From Caulobacter sp. (GTDB lineage: Bacteria > Pseudomonadota > Alphaproteobacteria > Caulobacterales > Caulobacteraceae), in contig JAIOXZ010000005.1 in NCBI GenBank assembly GCA_021741355.1, forward strand, positions 1 through 64,000: a DNA stretch of 64,000 bases, in the 5' to 3' direction. Below the pieces are notes generated by a model. It saw only the letters and a list, made by a program, of their open reading frames with translations, made no database searches and was not told the DNA's origin. The position numbers and the translations under genes were made by a program. Positions 8,969-18,841 of this stretch are shown here, piece after piece (positions within the stretch are counted from its first letter, which is position 1; every line of letters begins with the position of its first letter).

Positions 8969-9814
8969 CTACCCCGCCGGCATCGTCCTCTCGCGCACCG
9001 CGATCCGGCCGAGGATGCCCTTGACGATCAGGTCCATGGCCGTGCCCTCGCGATAGTCGGCGGCGGCGACGAAGTTGACGCGGTCGTCGGCGATCAGCCG
9101 GTGCAGCTTGTCCTGGTCGCGGGGCTCGGTGCGGGGATCATAAGCGGCGATCGAGTGGCCGCCCTTGGTGTGCATCATCTTCATGGTCGGCACGTCGGTG
9201 TCGCCGTCGCCGATGAAGATCATCCGCTCGAACGGCACCGGGCGATCCTCGTCCGGCATGAAGCGGTTGATCTTCTCGTGCTCCCAGTTGTTGTGCACGC
9301 CCTTGTTGATGCGGAACAGGTACTGGGTCTTGGTCGTGTAGTTGATGCCCACCGCCGGCCAGATGGCCACCTCGTCCTGATCGAACACGTAGTGCGAGGC
9401 GAAGACATGCTCGAACTGGCCGTGGATCGGGCAGCCCTCGATCATCTCCTGCAGGCCGCTGGAGAGGATGAAATGCTGGATCGTCAGGCCATAGTTGGCG
9501 CCGAAGGCGTTGATCCGGTCAAACCAGCTGCCGTCGCGGATGCCCTCGAACAGCGGCACGTCCTTGCCGTGGTCCTGCAGCAGCCCGCGCGTGACCGTGA
9601 TGCCCTTCTCGCGGGCTGTCTGCAGCATCAGCTGCATGTACATCAGGATGTCGTCGCCGTCGGCGGCCAGCGTCCTGGGCCGCACCGTGTCGTTCCAGAA
9701 CTCCGCCGGCGTCATCCCCAGGGCGGGAATGAAGCTGGTCTCCTGCATATTGCCCCGGGCCAGGGTGCCGTCGAAGTCATAGATCAGGGCGGTGGTGCGG
9801 ACGGGCTGGGACAT
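8969..9814 (-). CDS. HAD-superfamily hydrolase (phosphoserine-phosphatase-like)
   Basis: This cytosolic protein of 281 residues has the HAD motifs: IYDFDGTLARGN (nucleophile Asp and acid Asp) near residue 12, ILSSGL for the phosphate-binding Ser, and FIGDGDTDVPTMKMM for the metal-binding Asp pair. A helical cap lies between the first and second motifs. The substrate is unknown. It sits 10 bases downstream of rnd, so the two probably form one unit on the minus strand. Confidence 0.85.
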   Translation of the reverse strand: MSQPVRTTALIYDFDGTLARGNMQETSFIPALGMTPAEFWNDTVRPRTLAADGDDILMYMQLMLQTAREKGITVTRGLLQDHGKDVPLFEGIRDGSWFDRINAFGANYGLTIQHFILSSGLQEMIEGCPIHGQFEHVFASHYVFDQDEVAIWPAVGINYTTKTQYLFRINKGVHNNWEHEKINRFMPDEDRPVPFERMIFIGDGDTDVPTMKMMHTKGGHSIAAYDPRTEPRDQDKLHRLIADDRVNFVAAADYREGTAMDLIVKGILGRIAVRERTMPAG

Positions 9815-9824
9815 GGCAAACCCT

Positions 9825-11003
9825 TCAGGCTGAGGCGGCTTTCGGCGCCCGGCGGACCTCGACGACCCGCACCCGCGTGCCGTCCAGCACCAGGGCCAGC
9901 TCGCCGCGCTTGAGCTTCAGGGCGTCGGCGCCGAAGGCGTCCAGCCGCCAGCCGGTCAGGGCGCCGACGTCGGCGTTGTCGTCGTTGGCGATCTTTTCCA
10001 GGTCCGAGACCGTGGCCAGCAACTTTGACGCCACGCCGGCGTCCTCGGCCCGGGCCTTGAGCAGCACCTTGAGCAGCTCGACCACCGCGCCGGCGGCGGC
10101 GTTCTGCGGCGCCCGCTCACGGTCGATCTTCGGCGCGTAGGCGTCAGGATCCTTCAGCGCCTCGCGGATGGCTTCCAGCAGATCCGGTCCGAACTTGCTG
10201 CCCGAGAAGCCCTTGGGCACCCCGCGCAGGCGGTCCATGGCCGCGGCGTCCGTCGGCGCCTGGGCGGCCAGTTCGTCGATCGCGTCATCCTTCAGGATGC
10301 GGCCGCGCGGCTGGTCGCGCTGCTGCGCCGTACGCTCGCGCCAGGCGGCGACCGCCTTGAACACGGCGAGGTATTTCGGGACGTGCTTGCGCGGCTTGAG
10401 TCGCTTCCAGGCGTTCTCCGGCTCGACGTCGTAGAGCGCCGGATCGGTCAGGGCGGCCATCTCCTCCTCGACCCAGGCCATGCGCCCCTCCTTCTCCAGC
10501 CGCGCGCGCAGCTTCGGATAGAGCTCGGCCAGATGGGTCACATCGGCCAGGGCGTAGGTCAGCTGGTTGTCGCTGAGCGGACGGCGGGCCCAGTCGGTGA
10601 AGCGGCTCGACTTGTCGAGATCGATCTTCAGCATCTGGCGCACGAGCGCGTCGTAGGCGATCTGCTCGCCGAAGCCCGCCGCCATGCCGGCGATCTGGGT
10701 GTCGAACAGCGGACGCGGCATGGCGCCCAGGTTGTTGAAGATCTCAACGTCCTGGCGGGCGGCATGGAAAACCTTGTCGACCGTCTCGTCGCGGAGAATG
10801 TCGAGCAGGGGTGCGAGATCAAGTCCGTCGGCAAGCGGGTCGATACAGGCCTCGACGCCGTTCGGCGCCGCAACCTGGATCAGGCACAGCTTGGGCCAGT
10901 AGGTCGTTTCGCGCATGAACTCGGTGTCCACGGCGATGAACGGCTGACCTTTCAGGGACTTGCAGAAATCCGCCAGCTGGGCGGTGGTCGTAATAGGCTG
11001 CAT
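9825..11003 (-). CDS. rnd: Ribonuclease D
   Basis: This 3'-5' exoribonuclease trims tRNA and other small RNA precursors. DEDD exonuclease motifs are visible: FIAVDTEFMRETTYWP (Asp and Glu), VFHAARQDVEIF (Asp) and LTYALADVTHLAELY (Tyr and Asp). HRDC-like helical domains follow. I place the start at the ATG at 11003 (MQPITTTAQLADF), giving 392 residues; the frame is open 40 codons further upstream, but that part reads unlike the family and runs into the purM upstream region. It is divergent from purM. Confidence 0.95.
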   Translation of the reverse strand: MQPITTTAQLADFCKSLKGQPFIAVDTEFMRETTYWPKLCLIQVAAPNGVEACIDPLADGLDLAPLLDILRDETVDKVFHAARQDVEIFNNLGAMPRPLFDTQIAGMAAGFGEQIAYDALVRQMLKIDLDKSSRFTDWARRPLSDNQLTYALADVTHLAELYPKLRARLEKEGRMAWVEEEMAALTDPALYDVEPENAWKRLKPRKHVPKYLAVFKAVAAWRERTAQQRDQPRGRILKDDAIDELAAQAPTDAAAMDRLRGVPKGFSGSKFGPDLLEAIREALKDPDAYAPKIDRERAPQNAAAGAVVELLKVLLKARAEDAGVASKLLATVSDLEKIANDDNADVGALTGWRLDAFGADALKLKRGELALVLDGTRVRVVEVRRAPKAASA

Positions 11004-11106
11004 CGGGTAGCTATAGCGCCGCCCGGGGCCGAGTCTGCAAGAGATCAGGCCCCACCCGCCATAATTTCGTTTCCCATCGTTGCCGCGAAGCCTCCCCGAG
11101 CACCCC

Positions 11107-12125
<1,019 letters not shown>

Positions 12126-12129
<4 letters not shown>

Positions 12130-12701
12130 GCCGCGCGCGGGTCGCCGTCCTGATTTCCGGACGCGGCTCGAACATGACCGCGCTGGTCGAGGCCGCGCGC
12201 GCGCCGGACTGTCCGTTCGAGGTTGTCCTCGTGCTGTCGAACAAGCCCGACGCGGAGGGCCTTCAGCTGGCCTCCGACGCGGGCGTCCCAACCCTCGCCA
12301 TCGACCACCGTCCGTTCGGCGCCGACCGCGAAGCTCACGAGCGGGCGCTCGACGCGGCGCTGCGCGACGCCGGCGCGGAGTATGTCGCGCTCGCCGGCTA
12401 CATGCGCGTGCTGACGCCCTTCCTGGTCGAGGCCTGGGCCGGGCGGATGATCAACATCCATCCCTCGCTGCTGCCGAAATACCCCGGACTGGACACCCAT
12501 CGCCGGGCCATCGACGCAGGCGATGCGGAGGCGGGCTGCTCGGTGCATCTGGTGACGACCGGCGTGGATGAAGGACCCATCCTCGACCAGGCCCGCGTGC
12601 CGGTGCTGGCCGGCGACACGCCCGAAGCCCTTGCAGCGCGCGTCCTCGAGGCCGAGCACCGCCTCTACCCGATGGCGCTGGCCCGGCTGGTCGTCCGATG
12701 A
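12126..12701 (+). CDS. purN: Phosphoribosylglycinamide formyltransferase
   Basis: PurN transfers a formyl group from 10-formyl-THF to GAR. The sequence shows [18 protein letters not shown] at the N-terminus, the catalytic region [17 protein letters not shown] (Asn, His), and the C-terminal [17 protein letters not shown] with the Asp. It has 191 residues, normal for the family. It starts at 12126 in the ATGA overlap with purM and ends in a second ATGA overlap with a small zinc-ribbon gene. Confidence 0.97.
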
Positions 12702-12907
12702 CCCCCAGTCGCGGCTGCGAGACCTGCCGGCGCCAGTGGCTGGTGGACGGCCGCCTGCCGGATCGCCTGGGCGCCAACGCCGGCGGGGCGGTGCTCTACC
12801 GCTGTGACGCCTGCCGAACCTGGTGGGAGGAAACCCCGCGCGGCACGCAGGTGATCACCGACGATGAGGCGCGCGAAAGCTATCCTGACCAGTTCGGGCT
12901 CCGCTAG
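12698..12907 (+). CDS. Small zinc-ribbon hypothetical protein
   Basis: This 69-residue protein has two CxxC pairs (C7/C10 and C36/C39), consistent with one zinc ribbon, and is rich in tryptophan around the second pair (TWWEE). The start lies in an ATGA overlap with purN, so it is translated with the purine operon. I do not recognise a named family. It may be a structural or nucleic-acid-binding ribbon. Confidence 0.7.
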   Translation: MTPSRGCETCRRQWLVDGRLPDRLGANAGGAVLYRCDACRTWWEETPRGTQVITDDEARESYPDQFGLR

Positions 12908-13000
12908 GAGACGCGTCATGGCCCGAGCAAGTCGGGCCATGACGCCGGTTTGGGGTGAATGCCGATTGGACCTAGACTGATTTCGACAGAGGAGCCCGCC

Positions 13001-13291
13001 ATGGCCGCCGAGAAGGTCGAGATCGAGAACGTCCTGCAGCCGGGGAAGACCTATCGGGTCGACGCCGCCAAATTCTCGGCCGTCCGGGCCGCGATGCTCG
13101 GCTTCCTGCCGAAGACCGCGCCGGGAATGACCCAGTCGGAGATGTCCGCCGCCTTGCGCGCGGCCCTGTCGCCGGAACAGTTTCCCGGCACGACAAGCGG
13201 CTGGTGGATGAAGGCCGTGCAGCTGGATCTGGAAGCCAAGGGCCTCCTCGTCCGCGACAAGGGCAAGCCGCTGCGCTGGCGTCTAGGCTGA
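13001..13291 (+). CDS. DUF6958-like hypothetical protein
   Basis: This 96-residue soluble protein starts at ATG 13001 after a good Shine-Dalgarno (GAGGAG); an in-frame ATG at 12959 would add 14 residues. It contains VEIENVLQPGKTYRVDAAKFSAVRAA and SGWWMKAVQLDLEAKGLLVR, which I associate from memory with DUF6958, a family of unknown function with a helix-turn-helix-like outline. It lies 71 bases before the first plausible start of the sensor kinase gene. Confidence 0.75.
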   Translation: MAAEKVEIENVLQPGKTYRVDAAKFSAVRAAMLGFLPKTAPGMTQSEMSAALRAALSPEQFPGTTSGWWMKAVQLDLEAKGLLVRDKGKPLRWRLG

Positions 13292-13362
13292 TCGGCGGGC
13301 GACCGGAAAGGAAGAATCAACGTATACGGGAGCTTCATGGCCGCCTGCCAGGCCCGGTCCTT

Positions 13363-14988
13363 GTGATCAGGCGTGTTCGCGTCGAGACCCAAGCTGCAGT
13401 GACCAGCAATCCACCCCGTCCGGAGCTTGCCGACGACGATGCCGACGGCGCGCGGGCGGTCGTGGATTTTCAGCAAGTCTTCGAGGCTGCGCCGGCGCCC
13501 TATCTGTTGCTCTCGCCCGATGCGCCGCGTTTCACCATCGTCGGCGTGAATGCGGCCTATCTGGCGGCGACCGGAACCCGCCGCGACGCGATCCTCGGCG
13601 AGCCGCTGTTCGTTGTCTTCCCTGACAATCCGCACGATCCCGCCGCGTCCGGTGTCAGCGACCTGCGCGCCTCGCTGGACCGGGTCCTGCGGGAAAAGGC
13701 CGCCGATGTCATGGGCGTGCAGAAGTACGACATCCCGCTGCCGGATGATCCGGCGACCTTCGAGACCCGCTACTGGAGCCCGATCAACACGCCGGTGCTC
13801 GGGGCTGATGGCCAGGTCATCCAGATCATTCACCGGGTGGAGGACGTCACCGAGTTCATCCTGGCCCAGCAGAGCGCCGAACGGGTCGAGGCCCTCGCCG
13901 ACCGCCGCCAGGCCGAGGTGCTGCGCAACGGCGCCGAGCTCAAGGAAGCCAATCGCCAGCTGAAGGACGTCACCCAGCGGCTGGCCGAGCTCAACGCCCT
14001 GCAGGCCGCGCAATCCCAGGCCCGGCTGAGTTTCGCCCTGAACGCCGCGGGCATGGGCGAGCTGATCCTCGATCCCGCGACGGACCGCACCGTGCACTCC
14101 CCGGGGCTGGCCAAGCTGCTGGGCTTTCCCGGCGACCACGTGCTGACGCGCGAGGAGATCCGGCTCGGCGTTCATCCGGACGACCGGGCGGCCGTCGCCG
14201 CCTGGCGGGACGCCGCCATCGCCGGTCCCGGCGACGGCTTCGAGTTGGAGCACCGGGTGGTCTGGCCGGATGGAACGCTGCGATGGGTCGTCAACCGCGG
14301 ACGCGTGGTCCGAGACGGCGCCGGGGTGGCCACCGAGGTCACCGCCGTCATCATGGACATCAGCGAGCGCAAGCAGGCCGAGGATCGCCAGGCGCTGCTG
14401 CTGGCCGAACTGAATCACCGGATGAAGAACACCCTGGCCACGGTGATGGCGGTCGCCGGCCAGACCCGCCGCGGATCGCCCGACCCGGAGACTTTCAGCC
14501 GGACGTTCGAGGCGCGCCTGGGCGCTTTGTCGAACGCACATGACCTGCTGAGCGAAGGATCATGGAACGGCGCCTCGCTGGCCGATGTGATGCACCGGAC
14601 CCTGTCGCCCCACACCACGGGGCCGGACCGGGTGCGGATCGAGGGCCCCCCGATCCGGCTCAGCCCGAACGCGGCGGTGACGATGAACATGGCGGTGCAC
14701 GAACTGGCGACCAACGCGGTGAAGTACGGCGCGCTGTCGACCGCCCGGGGCTCGCTGGACATTCGCTGGAGCGTCGATGGGACGGTCAGTCCGGCGCGGC
14801 TGGACATTCTCTGGCGGGAGACCGGTGGTCCGCCGGTCAGGCCGCCCGGAGATCGTGGCTTTGGCTCCCGCCTGATCGAGCAGGGGCTATCACGAGAACT
14901 TGGTGGCGAGGTCAGGCTGCACTTTCCGCCGAAGGGCGTAGAGTGCGAAATCCACCTGCCTCTGTCGCGTAAGGTGTTTATCGGATGA
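13363..14988 (+). CDS. HWE-family PAS sensor histidine kinase
   Basis: This is a soluble kinase of about 541 residues. Two PAS domains are visible: FQQVFEAAPAPYLLLSPD and, after a coiled-coil linker (QAEVLRNGAELKEANRQLKD), ARLSFALNAAGMGELILD with its PAC segment ending in DISERKQAED. The phosphoacceptor box is LNHRMKNTLATVM. The ATPase shows HELATNAVKYGALS and LWRETGGPPV, the His and W-x-E that define HWE kinases. No transmembrane segment is seen. The start is uncertain: GTG at 13363 or 13399, as neither has a strong Shine-Dalgarno; the frame is open back to 13204 but would overlap the preceding gene. It overlaps the receiver gene by ATGA. Confidence 0.9.
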   Translation: MIRRVRVETQAAVTSNPPRPELADDDADGARAVVDFQQVFEAAPAPYLLLSPDAPRFTIVGVNAAYLAATGTRRDAILGEPLFVVFPDNPHDPAASGVSDLRASLDRVLREKAADVMGVQKYDIPLPDDPATFETRYWSPINTPVLGADGQVIQIIHRVEDVTEFILAQQSAERVEALADRRQAEVLRNGAELKEANRQLKDVTQRLAELNALQAAQSQARLSFALNAAGMGELILDPATDRTVHSPGLAKLLGFPGDHVLTREEIRLGVHPDDRAAVAAWRDAAIAGPGDGFELEHRVVWPDGTLRWVVNRGRVVRDGAGVATEVTAVIMDISERKQAEDRQALLLAELNHRMKNTLATVMAVAGQTRRGSPDPETFSRTFEARLGALSNAHDLLSEGSWNGASLADVMHRTLSPHTTGPDRVRIEGPPIRLSPNAAVTMNMAVHELATNAVKYGALSTARGSLDIRWSVDGTVSPARLDILWRETGGPPVRPPGDRGFGSRLIEQGLSRELGGEVRLHFPPKGVECEIHLPLSRKVFIG

Positions 14989-15362
14989 CGACCGGATCGC
15001 TCGAAGGTCTGCGACTGTTTCTCGTCGAGGACGAAGCCCTGGTGGCCATGCTGCTGGAGGACATGCTGTCGGATCTGGGCTGCGTGGTCGTTGATATCGC
15101 CGGCAGCCTCAGCGAGGCGCTCGGGCGCCTGGACGGCATCGGCGACAGGGCGGACGGCGCGATCCTCGACGTCAATCTGGGCGGCGAACAGGTCTATCCG
15201 TTCGCCGACGCCCTCGCCGACTGCAAGTTGCCGTTCCTGTTCGCGACGGGATACGGCCGAATGGGCGTGTCGGCCCGCTACCCGTCGACGCCGGTGCTGG
15301 CCAAGCCGTACGGCGCGGAGGAACTGGCGGCGGCGCTGTCCACGATCTCGGGCCGCCAGTAG
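14985..15362 (+). CDS. Single-domain response regulator, FATGUY type
   Basis: This 125-residue receiver has no output domain. Acidic residues E15/D16, phosphoacceptor D62 (AILDVNLGG) and K107 (LAKPYG) are all present. FATGY at 86-90 places it with FATGUY receivers such as the PhyR receiver and Sdr proteins. It starts in an ATGA overlap with the HWE kinase, so the two form a cognate pair. Such receivers usually pass phosphate on or act by protein contact; no target is visible here. Confidence 0.92.
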   Translation: MTTGSLEGLRLFLVEDEALVAMLLEDMLSDLGCVVVDIAGSLSEALGRLDGIGDRADGAILDVNLGGEQVYPFADALADCKLPFLFATGYGRMGVSARYPSTPVLAKPYGAEELAAALSTISGRQ

Positions 15363-15365
15363 CGG

Positions 15366-16010
15366 TCAGCCGTTCGCCCGGCTGTCGCGCGCCAGCAGAA
15401 CCGCGCCGACGCCCGCGCTGGCGCCCGCCGCGACCCACAGGGCGACGCCGCCGATCGCGCCGTAGGTCGCCGCGCCCAGAACAGCGCCCGTCGTCAGCGA
15501 GACCCACAGCATCGCGAAGGGCGCGAAGTCCCAGACCGGTCCGCCGCGCAGCGCGGCGGCGATCCGCTGCCCCATCCGCACGAGCGCGCCGGTCATGTAG
15601 GTGACGCCGATGGCGATGTCGCCGTCGCGCTGGAACACGGCGTTCAGCGCGCCCATGGCCAGGGCGGTGAAGGCGGCCGAGGCGGGACTGCCCTGCCCGG
15701 CCAGCCAGGCGGCGACGGCGAGCAGGGTCGTCACCAGCGCCAGCACCGAAACACGGCGCCATCGCCACCACTCCGGCGCGGCGAGCACCCCGGCGATGAC
15801 GCCGAGCACAAACAGTCCGATCAGACCGCCGGCCGTCGTGACAATGGTCAGGTCGCCGAGCGCCGCGCCAACGCCGAGGCGGGTCGAGTTGCCGCTCATG
15901 AAGGAAACAAAGAAGCCGCCGAGTTGCAGGAACCCGACGGCGTCAATGTAGCCGGCCAGCAGGGCCAGCGACGCCGCCAGCAGCAGGGATGTTCTGCTGT
16001 AGCGGCGCAA
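15366..16010 (-). CDS. DUF1275 (YoaK-like) membrane protein
   Basis: This 214-residue inner-membrane protein has about six hydrophobic segments. The family hallmark is at the start: LLAGYIDAVGFLQLGGFFVSFMSGN. The function of the family is not established. It lies 16 bases downstream of ndk and probably shares its transcript. Its stop is three bases from the convergent response-regulator stop. Confidence 0.88.
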   Translation of the reverse strand: MRRYSRTSLLLAASLALLAGYIDAVGFLQLGGFFVSFMSGNSTRLGVGAALGDLTIVTTAGGLIGLFVLGVIAGVLAAPEWWRWRRVSVLALVTTLLAVAAWLAGQGSPASAAFTALAMGALNAVFQRDGDIAIGVTYMTGALVRMGQRIAAALRGGPVWDFAPFAMLWVSLTTGAVLGAATYGAIGGVALWVAAGASAGVGAVLLARDSRANG

Positions 16011-16026
16011 TGTGCGGCTCTCCGCT

Positions 16027-16446
16027 CTAGCCGACGATGTCGGCGTCGGTGAAGAACTGGGCGATCTCGATGCCCGCGTTCTCCAGGCTGTCGGAGCCGT
16101 GGACCGAGTTCTCGCCGATCGACAGGGCGAACAGCTTGCGGATCGTGCCTTCAGCGGCCTGTTCCGGGTTGGTGGCGCCCATGACTTCGCGATAGCGGGC
16201 CACGGCGTTGTCGCCTTCCAGCACCTGGACGACCACCGGCTCGGCGGTCATCTGGCCGACCAGCTCGCCGTAGAACGGGCGGGCGGCGTGGACTTCGTAG
16301 AATTTCTTCGCCTGGGCGTCGGTCAGCTTGATGCGCTTCTGCGCAACAATGCGCAGGCCGGCGCCTTCGATGACGGCGTTCACGGCGCCCGTGAGGTTCC
16401 GGCGGGTCGCGTCCGGCTTGATGATCGAGAAGGTGCGTTCAGTCAT
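16027..16446 (-). CDS. ndk: Nucleoside diphosphate kinase
   Basis: Ndk transfers the gamma phosphate between nucleoside triphosphates and diphosphates through a phosphohistidine. The 139 residues begin [19 protein letters not shown]. The active-site region is [15 protein letters not shown] with the catalytic His, preceded by the family segment [16 protein letters not shown] good sigma-70 type promoter lies 49-77 bases upstream on this strand. Confidence 0.98.
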   Translation of the reverse strand: MTERTFSIIKPDATRRNLTGAVNAVIEGAGLRIVAQKRIKLTDAQAKKFYEVHAARPFYGELVGQMTAEPVVVQVLEGDNAVARYREVMGATNPEQAAEGTIRKLFALSIGENSVHGSDSLENAGIEIAQFFTDADIVG

Positions 16447-16494
16447 GGCTAGTTTGAAGCCTTACACAGGAGGTGGCGTTTGGGAGGTCGCGGG

Positions 16495-16523
16495 CTTATA
16501 GCGGCGGGCCCCCGATCCGCCAA
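16495..16523 (-). promoter_or_regulatory. Sigma-70-type promoter for ndk
   Basis: On the minus strand TTGGCG (16518-16523) and TATAAG (16495-16500) are separated by 17 bases. This is the best match to a housekeeping promoter in the ndk/ABC-F divergent gap. The -10 lies 49 bases before the ndk ATG. Confidence 0.6.
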
Positions 16524-16555
16524 CACCTGTCGCGAAGTCCTTTTCCAGTCCCGCC

Positions 16556-18439
16556 ATGCTCCAGATCAACGACCTGACCTTTGACGCCTGGGGGCGGCGC
16601 TTCTTCGACAAGGCCGGCGTGTCCCTGCCGCCCGGCTCCAAGGTGGGCCTCGTCGGCCGAAATGGCGTGGGCAAGTCGACGCTGTTCAAGCTGATCATGG
16701 GTGAGCTGGTCGCCGGCGGTGACGAGATCAACCTGCCGAAGAACACCCGCATCGGCCAGGTGGCGCAGGAGCATCCTGCGACGCCCGTCTCGCTGATCGA
16801 CACCATCCTGGAAGCCGACGACGAGCGGCACGAGCTGCTGACCCGGCTGGAGACCGCCGATCCGGAAGAGATGGGCGACATCTGGACCCGTCTGATCGAG
16901 ATCGACGCCGACTCCGCGCCTTCCCGGGCTGCGGAAATCCTCGCCGGCCTCGGGTTCAGCACCGAAGACCTCGAGCGGCCGATGTCGGAGTTCTCGGGCG
17001 GCTGGCGGATGCGCGTGGCGCTGGCCGCGGCGCTGTTCAGCGAGCCGGACCTGCTGCTGCTCGACGAACCGACCAACTACCTCGACCTCGAAGGCGCCCT
17101 GTGGCTCGAGGCGCGGCTGAAGAAGTACCCGCACACCGCCCTGATCATCAGCCACGACCGGGAACTGCTGAACAACAGCTGCACCCACATCCTGCATCTG
17201 GCGGCGGCGAAGCTGGAAATCTACACCGGCGGCTACGACGACTTCGAAAAGCTCCGGGCGGAGAAGTCGCGCCTGCAGCTGTCCGCCAAGGCCAAGCAGG
17301 ACGCCGAGCGCGCCCACCTGCAGGCCTTCGTCGACCGCTTCAAGGCCAAGGCCTCCAAGGCCGCCCAGGCCCAGTCGCGGATGAAGCGGCTGGCCAAGAT
17401 GCAGCCGGTGGCCACGACCATCGAGGAGCGGGTCGCCGCCTTCACCCTGCCCTCGCCGCCGCGCCCGCTGGCGCCGCCGCTGATCCGGCTGGAGAAGGCC
17501 AATGTCGGCTACGAGGACGGCAAGCCGATCCTGCGCAACCTCAACCTGCGCATGGACCTGGACGACCGCATCGGCCTGCTGGGCGTCAACGGCGCGGGCA
17601 AGTCGACCTTCGCCAAGCTGATCGCCGGGGCCCTGGGCGTCCAGACCGGCGAGTTCCACCGCGACCGCAAGATGAAGGTCGGCTGGTTCCACCAGCACCA
17701 GATCGAGGCGATGGATCCTGTGGACACGCCGCTGGAGATCATCCGCCGGGCCATGCCCGATGCGTCGGAGTCCTCGCGGCGCTCGAAGCTGGCGCAGTTC
17801 GGCCTCGGCTTCGAAAAGCAGGAAACCACCGTCGCCAACCTCTCCGGCGGCGAGCGCGCGCGGCTGCTGCTCAACATGGTGGCGATGGAAGCGCCGCACA
17901 TGCTGATCCTCGATGAACCGACCAATCACCTGGACATCGACTCGCGCCGGGCCCTGCTCGACGCGCTGAACGACTACGAGGGTGCGGTGATCCTGATCAC
18001 CCACGACCGCTCACTGATGGAACTGGTCGCGGACCGGCTGTGGCTGGCGGCGGACGGCACGATCAAGCCGTTCAACGGCGACATGGACGACTACGCGAAG
18101 TTCGTCATCGACAAGGCCCGCGTCGCGGCCCGCGCGCCGTCGCAGGTCAAGACGCCGGCGCCCGAGCCCGTGAAGGTCGCCCCCCCGCCGCCGCGTCCGT
18201 CCGCCGCCCAGGCCGGGCCGCTGAAGCGCAAACTGGAAGCTGCCGAGGCCGTGCTGGCCCGCACGACCAAGGCGCTGGAAGAGATCGACAGGGTGCTGGC
18301 CGATCCGGCCATCTATGTGAAGAACCCGGGCCAGGCCGCCGACCTCGGCCAGAAGCGCATCAAGGCCCAGGCGTCCGTCGACAAGGCCGAGGCCGAGTGG
18401 ATGGGCATCGCCGAGCAACTGGCGGCGGTGGAGGCGTAG
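16556..18439 (+). CDS. ABC-F family ATP-binding protein (YheS/Uup-like)
   Basis: This soluble protein of 627 residues has two ABC ATPase domains and no membrane segments. Walker A motifs are GRNGVGKST and GVNGAGKST, signatures FSGGWRMR and LSGGERAR, and Walker B motifs LLLLDEPTNYLD and MLILDEPTNHLD. A charged linker lies between the domains, and a C-terminal coiled coil follows (LKRKLEAAEAVLARTTKALE). ABC-F proteins act at the ribosome during stalled or difficult translation; the exact subfamily is inferred from layout. The last base of the TAG is the first base of a REPIN-like element. Confidence 0.93.
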   Translation: MLQINDLTFDAWGRRFFDKAGVSLPPGSKVGLVGRNGVGKSTLFKLIMGELVAGGDEINLPKNTRIGQVAQEHPATPVSLIDTILEADDERHELLTRLETADPEEMGDIWTRLIEIDADSAPSRAAEILAGLGFSTEDLERPMSEFSGGWRMRVALAAALFSEPDLLLLDEPTNYLDLEGALWLEARLKKYPHTALIISHDRELLNNSCTHILHLAAAKLEIYTGGYDDFEKLRAEKSRLQLSAKAKQDAERAHLQAFVDRFKAKASKAAQAQSRMKRLAKMQPVATTIEERVAAFTLPSPPRPLAPPLIRLEKANVGYEDGKPILRNLNLRMDLDDRIGLLGVNGAGKSTFAKLIAGALGVQTGEFHRDRKMKVGWFHQHQIEAMDPVDTPLEIIRRAMPDASESSRRSKLAQFGLGFEKQETTVANLSGGERARLLLNMVAMEAPHMLILDEPTNHLDIDSRRALLDALNDYEGAVILITHDRSLMELVADRLWLAADGTIKPFNGDMDDYAKFVIDKARVAARAPSQVKTPAPEPVKVAPPPPRPSAAQAGPLKRKLEAAEAVLARTTKALEEIDRVLADPAIYVKNPGQAADLGQKRIKAQASVDKAEAEWMGIAEQLAAVEA

Positions 18440-18518
18440 GGGACATGTACCTTCAGGTACGTGTCCCCCAATCGAGCGGCCACGGTTTAGGGGACACGTA
18501 CCTGCGGTACATGTCCCC
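18439..18518. repeat. REPIN-like pair of inverted palindromes, copy 3
   Basis: Arms 18439-18467 (GGGGACATGTACC...GGTACGTGTCCCC) and 18490-18518 are reverse complements except in the CTTC/CCGC core centre, with a 22-base spacer. As at 8879, it begins on the G of the upstream gene's TAG stop and fills the gap between convergent genes. Confidence 0.85.
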
Positions 18519-18523
18519 GGCGC

Positions 18524-18841
18524 TCAGCCGCACTTCACCTCTTTGACCAGACCGGTGTCGGCGTCGAAGAAGATGTTCAGGCGCGCGGGGTTGTAGTCCA
18601 TCGTCACCGGACAGGTGGTGCAGGCGACGCGGCGCTTGCCGGGATCGGTCGGGATCGGGATCCTGGTCTTCGGCTGACCGACCAGCCACTGCAACTGCCC
18701 CGCGCCGCAGCTGTCGGGCGGAGGCGGCGGCGGCAGCGGGATCGTCGGCAGCTCGGCCACCGGCGGTGGAGCCGGCGTCGGCGCGGGCGGCGAGGCGCAG
18801 GCTGACAGGGCCAGAACCGCCAGGATAATCAGTCGCTTCAT
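18524..18841 (-). CDS. Lipoprotein with peptidase-inhibitor I78-like domain
   Basis: This 105-residue predicted lipoprotein has signal MKRLIILAVLALSAC with a lipobox ending LSAC, then a long proline-rich linker, then a domain of about 60 residues like I78 inhibitors: CGAGQLQWLVGQP, VTMDYNPARLNIFFD and VKEVKCG. Bracketing cysteines match the family's disulfide. An extra CTTC pair replaces the usual loop before VTMDY, which is unusual. The ATG at 18841 overlaps the holC stop (ATGA); the frame is open further upstream but that part is out-of-frame holC. It probably acts at the periplasmic face. Confidence 0.75.
   Translation of the reverse strand: MKRLIILAVLALSACASPPAPTPAPPPVAELPTIPLPPPPPPDSCGAGQLQWLVGQPKTRIPIPTDPGKRRVACTTCPVTMDYNPARLNIFFDADTGLVKEVKCG

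Noticed and set aside
16479..16502. Promoter for the ABC-F gene (TTGGGA...TATAGC)
   Set aside because: The spacing is only 11 bases; the good promoter in this gap points toward ndk.
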